NCBI GenBank assembly: GCA_041396705.1
Contig: JAWKYB010000007.1
Location: forward strand, 124,001-188,000
From: Alphaproteobacteria bacterium
GTDB lineage: Bacteria; Pseudomonadota; Alphaproteobacteria; CALKHQ01
Reading direction: 5' to 3'
Length of the DNA: 64,000 bases
Shown: in pieces, positions 44,835 to 53,644 of the stretch
Layout: every line of letters begins with the position of its first letter
How positions within the stretch are numbered: position 1 is the first letter of the stretch
Notes under the pieces: model-generated
Seen by the model: only the letters and a program-made list of their open reading frames with translations
Databases searched by the model: none
What the model was told of the DNA's origin: nothing
Made by a program: the position numbers and the translations under genes

Positions 44835-45293
44835 TCATATACGGTCGCCAGTGGATCCGAATCCGCCGGTGCTGCGACCGCTGGCGGGCAGCGCTTCGAC
44901 GCGCTGCCACTGCAGCCGGCTGACCGGGGCCACCACCATCTGAGCGATGCGCATGCCCCGGGAGACGACGAACGGCTCGGTTCCCGCATTGAACAGGATC
45001 ACCGCGACCTCGCCGCGATAGTCGGCGTCGATCGTGCCGGGGCTGTTCAACACGGTGATGCCGTGCTTGAGGGCCAGGCCCGAGCGGGGCCTGACCTGGG
45101 CCTCGTGGTCGGCGGGCAGCGCGATGGTCAGCCCGGTGGGCACCAGCGCGCGCGCGCCGGGCGCCAGAGTGACCGGCTCGGCGACCGCCGCCGTCAGGTC
45201 GACGCCAGCGCTGCCGTCGGTCGCATAGGCGGGCAACGGCAGGTCGCGGGCATGGTCGAGCTGGACCACCGCGATGGCCGCGGGCGCGCTCAT
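44835..45293 (-). CDS. dut: dUTPase (dUTP pyrophosphatase)
   Basis: 152 aa trimeric dUTPase that removes dUTP and supplies dUMP. All five motifs are visible: SAGVDLTAA, RPRSGLALKHGI, NSPGTIDADYRGEV, RGMRIAQMVV and the C-terminal SGRSTGGFGSTG. The ATG overlaps the stop of coaBC by 4 bp, so the two are coupled, as in many alphaproteobacteria. Confidence 0.96.
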   Translation of the reverse strand: MSAPAAIAVVQLDHARDLPLPAYATDGSAGVDLTAAVAEPVTLAPGARALVPTGLTIALPADHEAQVRPRSGLALKHGITVLNSPGTIDADYRGEVAVILFNAGTEPFVVSRGMRIAQMVVAPVSRLQWQRVEALPASGRSTGGFGSTGDRI

Positions 45294-46537
45294 GCGCCGC
45301 TCCCCGCCGCGAAGTGCCTGGCGATCCGATGGGCCAGCGCGGCCGCAACGGCGGCCTTGTCCATCTCCGGCCACACCTCCGGCGTGCCGCCGTCGATGAC
45401 GGTGACCCGGTTGCGGCGTCCGCCGAAGGTGCCGCTCGCCGGCGACACGTCGTTGGCCAGAATCCAGTCGCACCCCTTCGAGGCCCATTTACGGTTGGCG
45501 TTTGTGCTTAGGTCTACGGTCTCGGCCGCGAATCCGATCACCAGGTCGGGACGTTTTTTTTTCAAGCGGCTGATCTCGGCCAGAATATCGGGATTCGTCG
45601 TTAGCTGGATCGTCGGTGTCGTGCCGTCGTTCTTCTTTATCTTTTGTTCAGCTATTGCATCCGGCCGCCAGTCGGCGACGGCGGCCGCCATCACGGCGAC
45701 ATCGCAGGGCAGGGCCCTGCGGCTGGCATCGCGCATCTCCACCGCGGTCTCGACGGCCACGGTGTGCACGCCGAGCGGCGGCGACAGCGCGGTCGGGCCG
45801 CTGACCAGCGTGACCTCGGCACCCAGCCCCGCCAGCGCGGCGGCGATTGCGTGGCCCTGCCGTCCGGACGAGCGGTTGGCGAGATAGCGCACCGGATCGA
45901 GCGGCTCATGGGTCGGACCGCTGGTCACCAGCGCCCGGCGCCCGCGCAGCGTGTCGCGCGCGACCGACCACGGGTCGCCGGTCTTCGCCGGGAACAGGTG
46001 CAGGAACATGGCTACCGCATCGGCGATGTCGCTCGGCTCGGCCATCCGGCCGGGACCGAACTCGCCGCACGCCATCTCGCCGTCGACCGGCCCGGCGAAG
46101 CGCACCCCGCGCCCCTTCAGCGCGGCCACGTTGGCCTGGGTGGCGGGATGCTGCCACATCCGCACGTTCATGGCCGGCGCCGCCATCACCGGGGCGTCGG
46201 TGGCCAGCAGCAGGGTGGAGGCGAGGTCGTCGGCCAGGCCGGCGGCCATCTTGGCGAGCAGGTCGGCGGTGGCCGGCACCACCAGGATCAGGTCGGCCGC
46301 GCGGGAGAGCTCGATATGGCCCATCTCCGCCTCGTCGCCGAGGTCGAACAGGGGCAGGAACGCCTTCTCGCCGCTCAGCGCCGAAGCCGACAGCGGCGTC
46401 ACGAACTCGCAGGCCGCCTGCGTCAGCACGACGCGGACCCCGATGTCCGCCCGGCGCAGCAGCCTGATCGTCTCCAGCGCCTTGTAGGCGGCGACACCTC
46501 CGCCAATAATCACTAGCACGCGGCGATCCGCAGCCAT
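45290..46537 (-). CDS. coaBC: CoaBC: phosphopantothenoylcysteine decarboxylase/phosphopantothenate-cysteine ligase
   Basis: 415 aa bifunctional CoA-synthesis enzyme. The N-terminal flavin domain (CoaC) has IIGGGVAAYKALE, the MAAPAMNVRMW loop with the conserved PAMN, and the substrate-clamp Cys in MACGEFGPGRM. The CoaB part has TSGPTHEPLDPVRYLANRSSG and AAAVADWRP. The ATG at 46537 has GGAG seven bases upstream and is preferred over 46567. Inside CoaB a patch of lower GC (about 45490-45660) includes an A9 run on the coding strand (45562-45554). Confidence 0.95.
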   Translation of the reverse strand: MAADRRVLVIIGGGVAAYKALETIRLLRRADIGVRVVLTQAACEFVTPLSASALSGEKAFLPLFDLGDEAEMGHIELSRAADLILVVPATADLLAKMAAGLADDLASTLLLATDAPVMAAPAMNVRMWQHPATQANVAALKGRGVRFAGPVDGEMACGEFGPGRMAEPSDIADAVAMFLHLFPAKTGDPWSVARDTLRGRRALVTSGPTHEPLDPVRYLANRSSGRQGHAIAAALAGLGAEVTLVSGPTALSPPLGVHTVAVETAVEMRDASRRALPCDVAVMAAAVADWRPDAIAEQKIKKNDGTTPTIQLTTNPDILAEISRLKKKRPDLVIGFAAETVDLSTNANRKWASKGCDWILANDVSPASGTFGGRRNRVTVIDGGTPEVWPEMDKAAVAAALAHRIARHFAAGSGA

Positions 46538-46659
46538 GCCCGCTCCGTCAGCGTCGCGCCCGGCCATCGATGGACGCCGCGTGTCGAAATACCACAGTAT
46601 GCACCAATAATAGGTGAATCATGGCAAACGCGCCATGTGAAACGCTGTGGAATTCGCGC

Positions 46660-48220
46660 TTATTGCATGGAAATCAGCGCAACGACAACCGCAATGACAC
46701 TAAGCGCGGTGGCCGCGCCGAGCAGGAAGGGAACCAGCCAGCGCATCCGCTGTCCGGCCGAGGCGGACGCCAGCGCCCGCACGGTCTCAGGGTGGAGCCG
46801 CAGGCCGCTGGCGGCGGTGTCGTCGACCAGCGAGGCGGCGCTGCCGATCAGCCGCGGCACCGCGCGGGCCGCATCCAGCGCATCGCGCAGGGCCTCGGCG
46901 GCCCGCGCCTCGGGCCCGAAAGCGTCGCGCATCCAGCCCTCGATCAGCGGTCTGGCCATCTCCCAGATGTTGACCTGGCGGTTCAGCGCCAGACCCATGC
47001 CCTCGGCCATCAGCATGGTCTTCTGCAGCAGCAGCAGCTGCGGCTGCACCTCCATGCGGAAGGTGCGGGCGACCTGGAACAGCTGGCCGAGCACGCGGGC
47101 GAGCGAGATCTCGGGTCGGCTTGCCGAAGATCGGCGCGCCGATCGAGCGGCAGGCCTGGGCGAACAGCTCGACGTCGGCGTCGGGCGGCACGTAGCCGGC
47201 CCGCCATTGCACCTCCGCGACGCCGTAGTAGTCGGCCCGCAGGAAGGCGACCAGCAGCTCGGCGAGGTAGACCCGGTCCTTGCGGGCCAGCCGGCCCATG
47301 ATGCCGAAGTCGATCGGCACGACGGTGCCGTCGGCGGTGACGAAGGCGTTGCCGCCGTGCATGTCGGCATGGAAGAAGCCGTCGCGGAACACCTGGAAGA
47401 AGAAGCTCTCGGCGGATTTCTGCAGCACCGCGCTGGGGTCGTGGCCGGCGGCGATCAGCGCCTCGCGATCGTCGATGCGCACGCCCATCACCCGCTCCAT
47501 GGTCAGCACCCGGCGCGCGGTCCGGTCCCAGTCGACCCGCGGCGTGCGATAGCCAGGGTCGTCCTTGAAGTTCATGCCCAGCTCATCGGCGGCGGCGGCC
47601 TCCATCCGCAGGTCCATCTCGATCTTGACCGTGGCCTCGAAGGTGCGCGCGACCTCCAGCGGTTTCAGCCGCCGCAGTCGCGGCTGGGTCCGTTCCACCA
47701 GCTCGGCGATCCAGAACATCAGGTCGAGGTCCCGCGCGATCTCGCGCTCCACCGTCGGCCGCAGCACCTTGACCGCGACCGGCTCGCCGTCAGTGGTCTC
47801 GGCGAAGTGGACCTGGGCGATCGATGCGGCGGCGACCGGTACGTCGTCGAAGCGGCGGAACACCTCGTCCACCGGCCGGCCGAGCTCGCGGGCGACGATG
47901 GCCCGCGCGACCGTGCCCGGAAAGGCGGGCAGCCGGTCCTGCAGCTGGATCAGGTCGGCGGCGATGTCCTCGCCGATCAGGTCGGAGCGCACCGACAGCG
48001 CCTGGCCCAGCTTGATGAACGAGGGTCCCAGCGTCTGGCAGGCCAGCGCCAGCCGCTCGCCGGGCCGGCCGCGGACGCTGCGGCTGGCGAACAGCTTGCG
48101 GGCGACCCAGACCAGGCCGGGCGCGATGCCCAGCTGCTCCAGCGGGAACAGCGCGTCGTGCCGGGCCAGCGTGCCGGCGATGCGCAGAAGGCGGAAGACG
48201 TTGCGGGTCGTCCGGAACAT
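46660..48220 (-). pseudogene. ubiB: ubiB, ubiquinone biosynthesis kinase-like protein, frameshifted
   Basis: UbiB is an atypical kinase/ATPase needed for ubiquinone synthesis at the membrane. Frame A gives the N-terminus to SIGAPIFGKP: it has the KxGQ-type motif FIKLGQALSVRSD, VAVKVLRP, EMDLRMEAAAADEL and the catalytic FHADMHGGNAFV and VPIDFGIMGRL. Near 47110-47115 the frame breaks; frame B continues EISLARVLGQLFQVARTF, LLLLQKTML and two C-terminal helices to the stop at 46660. Restoring 2 bases (CGAG back to CGCGAG) gives a 520-aa protein of normal length. As read, the gene is broken; because UbiB is normally required, a sequencing error is a real possibility. ubiE lies 28 bp upstream. Confidence 0.88.
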
Positions 48221-48248
48221 CAGCGGCCGTCGCGCAAGCCCTGCCGGC

Positions 48249-49025
48249 TCACAGCCGCCATGCGCTGTGGATCGCCGCGATCCCGCCCGACAGGTTGCGG
48301 CAGCGGCCGCGGCCGAGCCCCGCCTCGGCCATCAGCCCGAGCAGCGTCTCCTGGTCGGGGAAGCGGCGGATGCTCTCGGCGAGGTAGCGGTAGGACTCGG
48401 TGTCGCGCGCGACCAGCGCGCCCAGCCGCGGCAGCACGCCGAAGGAATAGGCGTCATAGGCGCGGCGCAGCGGGGCCAGCCGCACATGGCTGAATTCCAG
48501 GCAGAAGAAGCGCCCGCCGGGACGGAGCACGCGCCGCGCCTCGGCCAGCGCCGCGGCGATGTCGGTCACGTTGCGCAGGCCGAACGCGATCGTATAGAGG
48601 TCGACCGAGCGGTCGGCCAAAGGCAGGGCCTCGGCGGCGCCGCAGACCCAGGCCAGGCGACCGTCCAGGTTGACCAGCCCGCGGTCGAGCGCACGGTCGC
48701 GGCCGACCGACAGCATGCTGGCGTTGATGTCGCAGACGACGACGTCGGCGCCGCCGCGGGCGACGCGGAAGGCGATGTCGCCGGTGCCGCCGGCGACGTC
48801 CAGGCACAGCTGGCCGGGCCGCGGCGCGACCTGGGCGACGAAGGCGTTCTTCCACAGCCGATGCACGCCGCCGCTCATCAGGTCGTTCATCAGGTCGTAG
48901 CGCGGCGCCACCGAATCGAACACCGCCCGCACCAGCCGCGTCTTCTCGGCCGGCGCCACGTCGCGATAGCCGAAGGGGCGGGTCGCGCCGGCATCGCCGG
49001 TCGTATCGGCCTGGCTGTCGTCCAT
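48249..49025 (-). CDS. ubiE: UbiE, demethylmenaquinone/ubiquinone C-methyltransferase
   Basis: 258 aa SAM-dependent methyltransferase of ubiquinone synthesis. Signature blocks: VFDSVAPRYDLMNDLMSGGVHRLWK, the SAM loop LDVAGGTGDIAF, the family motif YTIAFGLRNVTD and CLEFSHV. The ATG at 49025 gives the usual N-terminus with FGYRDVAPAEK. It is followed by ubiB in an apparent operon and is divergent from mutM. Confidence 0.95.
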   Translation of the reverse strand: MDDSQADTTGDAGATRPFGYRDVAPAEKTRLVRAVFDSVAPRYDLMNDLMSGGVHRLWKNAFVAQVAPRPGQLCLDVAGGTGDIAFRVARGGADVVVCDINASMLSVGRDRALDRGLVNLDGRLAWVCGAAEALPLADRSVDLYTIAFGLRNVTDIAAALAEARRVLRPGGRFFCLEFSHVRLAPLRRAYDAYSFGVLPRLGALVARDTESYRYLAESIRRFPDQETLLGLMAEAGLGRGRCRNLSGGIAAIHSAWRL

Positions 49026-49119
49026 CGGTTCCCTTAGCCTCGATGTGGCGCCCCGGGGCGGGGGCGGCAGGGCGCGGCGACCATAGCGTACCGTCCTGCG
49101 GGCTGCTACAACCGCGGCC

Positions 49120-49959
49120 ATGCCGGAGCTGCCCGAGGTGGAAACCGTGTGCCGCGGCCTGCGGGCCGCGATCGGCGGCCGGCGGCTGGAGGACGTGACC
49201 GTGCGCCGGCGCGACCTGCGCTTCCCGTTGCCGGCGCGCTTCGCCGCCCGGCTGCGCGGCCGCCGGATCGCGGCGATCGACCGGCGCGCCAAATACATGC
49301 TGTGGCACATGGACGACGGCGCGGTCGTCGTCGGCCATCTCGGCATGTCGGGCCGGATGGTGGTGTCGACGCCGCCGCATCCGGCCGCGGCGACCCACGA
49401 CCACCTGATCTTCCGCGCCGAGGGCGGGGTGGAGGTGCGGTTCAACGACCCGCGCCGATTCGGCTATTTCTCGCTGTCCGACGGCGACGGGCTGGCGCAG
49501 CACCCGCACCTGGCCGCGTTGGGGCCGGAGCCGCTCGGCAACGGATTCAGCGCCGGCCACCTGGCCGAGCGGCTGGCCGGCCGCGCCACCGCGATCAAGG
49601 CGGCGTTGCTCGACCAGCGCAATGTTGCCGGCCTCGGCAACATCTATGTCTGCGAGGCGCTGTACCGGGCCGGCATCTCGCCGTTGCGCCCGGCCGGGTC
49701 GCTCGGCGGCGGCGAGCTGGTGCGGCTGGTCGACGCGATCCGCATGGTGCTCGACGAGGCGATCGCCGCCGGCGGGTCGTCGCTGCGCGACTATGTCCAG
49801 ACCAGCGGCGAGCTCGGCTATTTCCAGCACCGCTTCGCCGTCTACGACCGCGAGGGCGCGGCGTGCCCCGCCTGCGCGGCGGCGCGCAAGCGCTGCGCGG
49901 TGCAGCGCGTCGTGCAGCAGGGCCGGTCGACTTTCTTCTGTTCGACCCGGCAGAGATGA
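49120..49959 (+). CDS. mutM: MutM/Fpg, formamidopyrimidine-DNA glycosylase, altered zinc finger
   Basis: 279 aa. Removes 8-oxoguanine by base excision and beta/delta-elimination. N-terminal PELPEVETV with catalytic Pro2 and Glu3, Lys in RRAKYMLW, HLGMSGR, FNDPRRFGYF and LLDQRNVAGLGNIYV are all normal. The C-terminal zinc finger is not: Cys are at 249, 252, 259 and 274, and the usual last Cys (position 277) is Arg in FFCSTRQR. Spacing C-x2-C-x6-C-x14-C differs from the standard C-x2-C-x16-C-x2-C. Activity may persist with another ligand set. Confidence 0.93.
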   Translation: MPELPEVETVCRGLRAAIGGRRLEDVTVRRRDLRFPLPARFAARLRGRRIAAIDRRAKYMLWHMDDGAVVVGHLGMSGRMVVSTPPHPAAATHDHLIFRAEGGVEVRFNDPRRFGYFSLSDGDGLAQHPHLAALGPEPLGNGFSAGHLAERLAGRATAIKAALLDQRNVAGLGNIYVCEALYRAGISPLRPAGSLGGGELVRLVDAIRMVLDEAIAAGGSSLRDYVQTSGELGYFQHRFAVYDREGAACPACAAARKRCAVQRVVQQGRSTFFCSTRQR

Positions 49960-50086
49960 TGTAGTCACGCCACCGCTCGCGCGGACCCGCCGGCCGGCAG
50001 GGGCCGGCGCGCGGAGCGACCGGGATGGCGGCCCCTGCCGCCGCGCCCGCCGACAGGTACCCACAGCACCGACCGGGAGAGCCGCC

Positions 50087-50863
50087 ATGGCCTATGAGTT
50101 CATCGAACTGGAACTGCGCGACCGCGTCGGCATCATCCGGCTGAACCGGCCCAAGGCCCTGAATGCGCTGTGCGCCGGCCTGGTGCGCGAGCTGGGCAGC
50201 GCCCTGGATGCGCTGGAGGCGAACCCGGACATCGGCGCCGTCGTGCTGACCGGCAGCGAGAAGGCATTCTGCGCCGGCGCCGACATCAAGGAGATGGCCG
50301 AGAAGACCTTCGTCGAGGCCTATTGCGAGGATTTCGTCACCGCCGACTGGGAGCGCATCGTGACCTGCCGCAAGCCGGTCATCGCCGCGGTGGCCGGCTA
50401 TGCGCTGGGCGGGGGCTGCGAGATCGCGATGATGTGCGATTTCATCCTTGCCGCAGACAACGCCAAGTTCGGCCAGCCGGAGATCACCATCGGCATCTTG
50501 CCGGGTGCCGGCGGCTCGCAGCGGCTGACGCGTTTCGTCGGCAAGTCGAAGGCGATGGAAATGATCCTGACCGGCCGGATGATGGACGCCGAGGAGGCCG
50601 AGCGGGCCGGCCTGGTCAGCCGGATCCTGCCGCTGGACCAGCTGGTCGACGAAGCGGTGAAGACCGCGACGCGGATCGCCGAGATGTCGCTGCCGTCGGC
50701 GATGATGGCGAAGGAAGCTGTCAACCGGGCCTATGAGACGACCCTGGCCGAGGGCGTGCGGTTCGAGCGGCGGCTGTTCCATGCTGCGTTCTCGACCGAG
50801 GACCAGAAGGAAGGCATGGCCGCCTTTGTCGAGAAGCGCCAGCCCCACTTCAAGCACCGCTGA
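50087..50863 (+). CDS. enoyl-CoA hydratase
   Basis: 258 aa crotonase-fold enzyme that hydrates 2-enoyl-CoA in fatty-acid breakdown. The oxyanion loops are AFCAGADIKEM and YALGGGCEIAMMCDF; both catalytic Glu are present (GQPEITIGILPGAGGSQRLTR). The gggagag SD precedes the ATG. Its place between mutM and rpsT is the common alphaproteobacterial order. Confidence 0.95.
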   Translation: MAYEFIELELRDRVGIIRLNRPKALNALCAGLVRELGSALDALEANPDIGAVVLTGSEKAFCAGADIKEMAEKTFVEAYCEDFVTADWERIVTCRKPVIAAVAGYALGGGCEIAMMCDFILAADNAKFGQPEITIGILPGAGGSQRLTRFVGKSKAMEMILTGRMMDAEEAERAGLVSRILPLDQLVDEAVKTATRIAEMSLPSAMMAKEAVNRAYETTLAEGVRFERRLFHAAFSTEDQKEGMAAFVEKRQPHFKHR

Positions 50864-50899
50864 TTGCCGGCCGCGCCATGCGGCCGTGGCATTGATGGC

Positions 50900-50928
50900 T
50901 TGACTCGCGCCGGGGTCGGCGCTAGGAA
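50900..50928 (+). promoter_or_regulatory. candidate promoter of rpsT
   Basis: TTGACT (50900-50905) and TAGGAA (50923-50928) with a 17-bp spacer, about 42 bp before the rpsT start. The -35 element is near consensus, as usual for alphaproteobacterial ribosomal promoters; the -10 is weak. Confidence 0.5.
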
Positions 50929-50970
50929 CCGCCCTCTTCAAGACGGAAGCCCTTCGATCAGGACCTGGGA

Positions 50971-51237
50971 ATGGCGCACCACAAATCCGCGCGCAAACGC
51001 ATTCGCCGCGCCGAGCGGCGCACGACCATCAACCGCAATCGCGTCAGCCGTATTCGCACCTTCATCCGCAAGGTCGAGGCCGCGATCGCGTCCGGCGACG
51101 CCGCCGCCGCGCGCGCCGCGTTCGACATCGTCGAGCCGGAGGTGCAGCGCGGGGTGATCAAAGGCGTCTTGCACCGCAATACCGCCGCGCGTAGGATTTC
51201 GGGACTGGCCCGCCGCATCAACGCGATGGGCGCCTGA
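50971..51237 (+). CDS. rpsT: 30S ribosomal protein S20
   Basis: 88 aa, very basic and helical. AHHKSARKRIRRAERRTTINR and the C-terminal GVIKGVLHRNTAARRISGLARRI are the S20 pattern. S20 binds the 5' and 3' minor domains of 16S rRNA. It has its own promoter candidate upstream and a hairpin terminator downstream; dnaA follows. Confidence 0.97.
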   Translation: MAHHKSARKRIRRAERRTTINRNRVSRIRTFIRKVEAAIASGDAAAARAAFDIVEPEVQRGVIKGVLHRNTAARRISGLARRINAMGA

Positions 51238-51803
51238 GTTGCGGCCGCCCGCCCCGGGCGTGCCGCGATCGACCGAAAACCGGATGTGACGAGCGCAGGT
51301 TAGCGGACGACTTTGTGACAGTCACCGAAGCCTAGCGACAATGTTCAATGACGCCGTCTAAGTGATTGGCGTCATTGTTGTTGATGCGAATGCTCGCATC
51401 CCCCATTTCCCGCACTGCAATCATTTTGCAACGCAGCCGTCTTTTTTTCGCGACCCCGAGCAGGCGGCTATTGCGAGCGCGATTGGCATGGGCTACATTG
51501 GTCGTGCTCAGCCGAGGCACAAAAAAAGAAGCAGTTCGAGGGGGTGCGATTAAGACAATGTTCTTTGTTCGGATCGTCCCAACAGAAATCGCCTCAGGTA
51601 CAGGTCCCGAATATTCGGATTTTTTCGGCATTTGACTTAACGGATGCCGAAAGGCGGTCGCGCCGGCGCGCGGCCGTTGACGCTATTGCTTTGCCCGGGT
51701 GGGGGCACGGCAATCAATAACCCGGCCGGTCGCAGGCGGCAGGATGCTCGCGACGGGCTTGGCGGCAACCCCCAGCGCCGCCAGAAGAAGGTTGGTAACG
51801 GCG
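51238..51803. other. 566-base AT-richer region between rpsT and dnaA
   Basis: Clearly richer in AT than its surroundings, with A/T runs (ctttttttcg, cacaaaaaaag, ggattttttcgg). It holds the palindromes GTGACAGTCAC (51315-51325) and CCGAATATTCGG (51607-51618) and the rpsT terminator. It should contain the dnaA promoter and could be part of an origin. No perfect DnaA box (TTATCCACA) was found by eye. The short frames here lack SDs and are not called. Confidence 0.55.
51346..51377 (+). terminator. hairpin terminator after rpsT
   Basis: Perfect 10-bp stem caatgacgcc / ggcgtcattg with a 12-nt loop, followed by TTGTTG. It lies 109 bp after the rpsT stop codon. Confidence 0.6.
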
Positions 51804-53246
51804 ATGGCAGATGGCGGCTTGTCCCTTGAAATGGTGTGGGCGCGCGTTCGCGGCCGGATGCGCACCGAATGCGGCGAGAGCGAGTTCCGCAGCTGGCTGA
51901 AGCCGCTGGAGCTGATCGAAACCCATCCCCGCGGCATGGTGCTGGCCGTACCGTCGCGGTTCATGCGCGACTGGGTGGCGACGCATTTCCTGGATCGGAT
52001 CGGGCAGCACTGCCGCGACGAGGCCGGCTACCCGGTCAGCGTCGAGGTAGTGGCGCGGCCGACGCCGCGCCCGTCGGTGAAGACGGAGGACGCGGGCGAA
52101 GCCGCGGAGCATGACGCCATTTCCGGCGCCGCGACCGATGCCGCGCCGAATGGGACCGCGAACGGGGCCGTCGCTGCCGTCCGGCGCCCGGCCGCGCGCG
52201 AGGCCGTCAACGGCGAGCCGATGGGCGCGTCGCTCGATCCGGGTTGCCGCTTCGAGACCTTCGTGGTCGGCAAGCCGAACGAATTCGCCTATGCCGCCGC
52301 CCGGCGGGTCGCCGAGGCCGAGCAGGTGCCGTTCAACCCGCTGTTCCTGTATGGCGGCGTCGGCCTGGGCAAGACCCACCTGATGCACGCGATCGCTTGG
52401 GAGATGCGCGCGCGCTTCCCGCAGCGCAAGGTGCTGTACATGTCGGCGGAGTACTTCATGTACCGCTTCATCGCCGCGCTGCGCCATCGCGACACCGTCG
52501 AGTTCAAGCAGCAGCTGCGCACTGCAGACGTGCTGATGATCGACGACGTCCAGTTCATCAGCGGCAAGGATTCCACCCAGGAGGAGTTCTTCCACACCTT
52601 CAACGCGCTCGCCGACGAGAACCGGCAGATCGTGCTGTCGGCCGACAAGTCGCCGGCCGACCTCGACGGCATGGAGGTGCGGCTGAAGTCGCGGCTGGGC
52701 TGGGGCGTGGTGGCCGACATCCACCCCACCGACTACGAGCTCAGGCTCGGCATCCTGCAGGCCCGGGCCGAGCGGCTGAACTTCTCGGTGTCGGAGAAGG
52801 TGCTGGAATTCATCGCCCACCGCATCACCGGCAACGTGCGCGAGCTCGAGGGCGCGCTCAACCGGCTGGACGCCCATGCCTCGCTGATCGGGCGCGAGAT
52901 CACGCTGGACGTGGTGCCGGAGCTGCTGCGCGACCTGCTGCGGGCCAACGACCGCAAGGTCTCGATCGAGGAGATCCAGCGCAAGGTGGCCGAGCACTAC
53001 AACGTCAAATATGCCGACATGATGTCGGCCCGCCGTGCGCGGCAGGTGGCGCGGCCGCGGCAGGTGGCGATGTACCTGGCCAAGCAGCTGACCCAGCGCT
53101 CGCTGCCGGAAATCGGCCGGAAATTCGGCGGACGCGACCATACCACGGTCATGCACGCCGTTCGCCGGGTCGAGGAGCTATGCCTGGTCGATGCCTCGTT
53201 CGCCGACGATGTGGAGCGGCTGCGCCGCATCCTCGAAGGCAGCTGA
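51804..53246 (+). CDS. dnaA: chromosomal replication initiator DnaA
   Basis: 480 aa. Domain I (SLEMVWARVRGRMRTECGESEFRSW), a variable Ala-rich domain II (about 100-150), the AAA+ domain with FLYGGVGLGKTHLMHA and the Walker B VLMIDDVQFISG, and the domain IV helix-turn-helix with GRDHTTVMHAVRRVEEL. DnaA binds oriC and opens the duplex. The ATG at 51804 gives the standard N-terminus; the open frame upstream to 51699 is not DnaA-like. Confidence 0.97.
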   Translation: MADGGLSLEMVWARVRGRMRTECGESEFRSWLKPLELIETHPRGMVLAVPSRFMRDWVATHFLDRIGQHCRDEAGYPVSVEVVARPTPRPSVKTEDAGEAAEHDAISGAATDAAPNGTANGAVAAVRRPAAREAVNGEPMGASLDPGCRFETFVVGKPNEFAYAAARRVAEAEQVPFNPLFLYGGVGLGKTHLMHAIAWEMRARFPQRKVLYMSAEYFMYRFIAALRHRDTVEFKQQLRTADVLMIDDVQFISGKDSTQEEFFHTFNALADENRQIVLSADKSPADLDGMEVRLKSRLGWGVVADIHPTDYELRLGILQARAERLNFSVSEKVLEFIAHRITGNVRELEGALNRLDAHASLIGREITLDVVPELLRDLLRANDRKVSIEEIQRKVAEHYNVKYADMMSARRARQVARPRQVAMYLAKQLTQRSLPEIGRKFGGRDHTTVMHAVRRVEELCLVDASFADDVERLRRILEGS

Positions 53247-53644
53247 ACGGCCCGTCGCCGCACCCATCCGCGCCCAACCTCCGCGTCTGGCCGCCGTCGC
53301 GCCGGCGGCCGCGGAATCCCGGCCATTTCGTTTGGGATTCCAGCGGCTTATGATATAGATATTCGACTGTGCGGCACAAGCGCGGCGCGGCCCTGCGGTT
53401 CGCGCCGCGCTTGTGCTACGCATCGCCCATGTCTGGGGGCGCGGGGCCGGCGTCCGTCCGCCCAGTCGCGCATGCGAGCGATCCCTCAGGACACCGCGCC
53501 GCAACGCGGCGATCGTCGGGCCGCCCGGCCCGCGTCGCCGGCCCGGCGCGCACGGTGGGCTGGTGCCGTCACGGTGACGCAATTAAGGTGGGGACGGCCC
53601 GTCCACGCCACCGCGGGATGGAAGAGAGGCGAAGCGGAATCACA
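53247..53644. other. 398-base gap between dnaA and dnaN with hairpin and promoter candidate
   Basis: Contains an 8-bp inverted repeat ggaatccc / gggattcc (53313-53341), then TTGGGA (53332-53337) and TATAGA (53354-53359) with a 16-bp spacer as a possible dnaN promoter in an AT-rich patch. The rest is GC-rich. The dnaN frame is open upstream through this gap but has no protein-like features. Confidence 0.5.

Noticed and set aside
51362..51635. short plus-strand frames in the rpsT-dnaA gap
   Set aside because: No SD or recognisable protein; the region has promoter/terminator character and lower GC.
53369..53644. N-terminal extension of dnaN
   Set aside because: In frame but unlike any clamp sequence; the canonical start MKLVIERAAL is at 53645.
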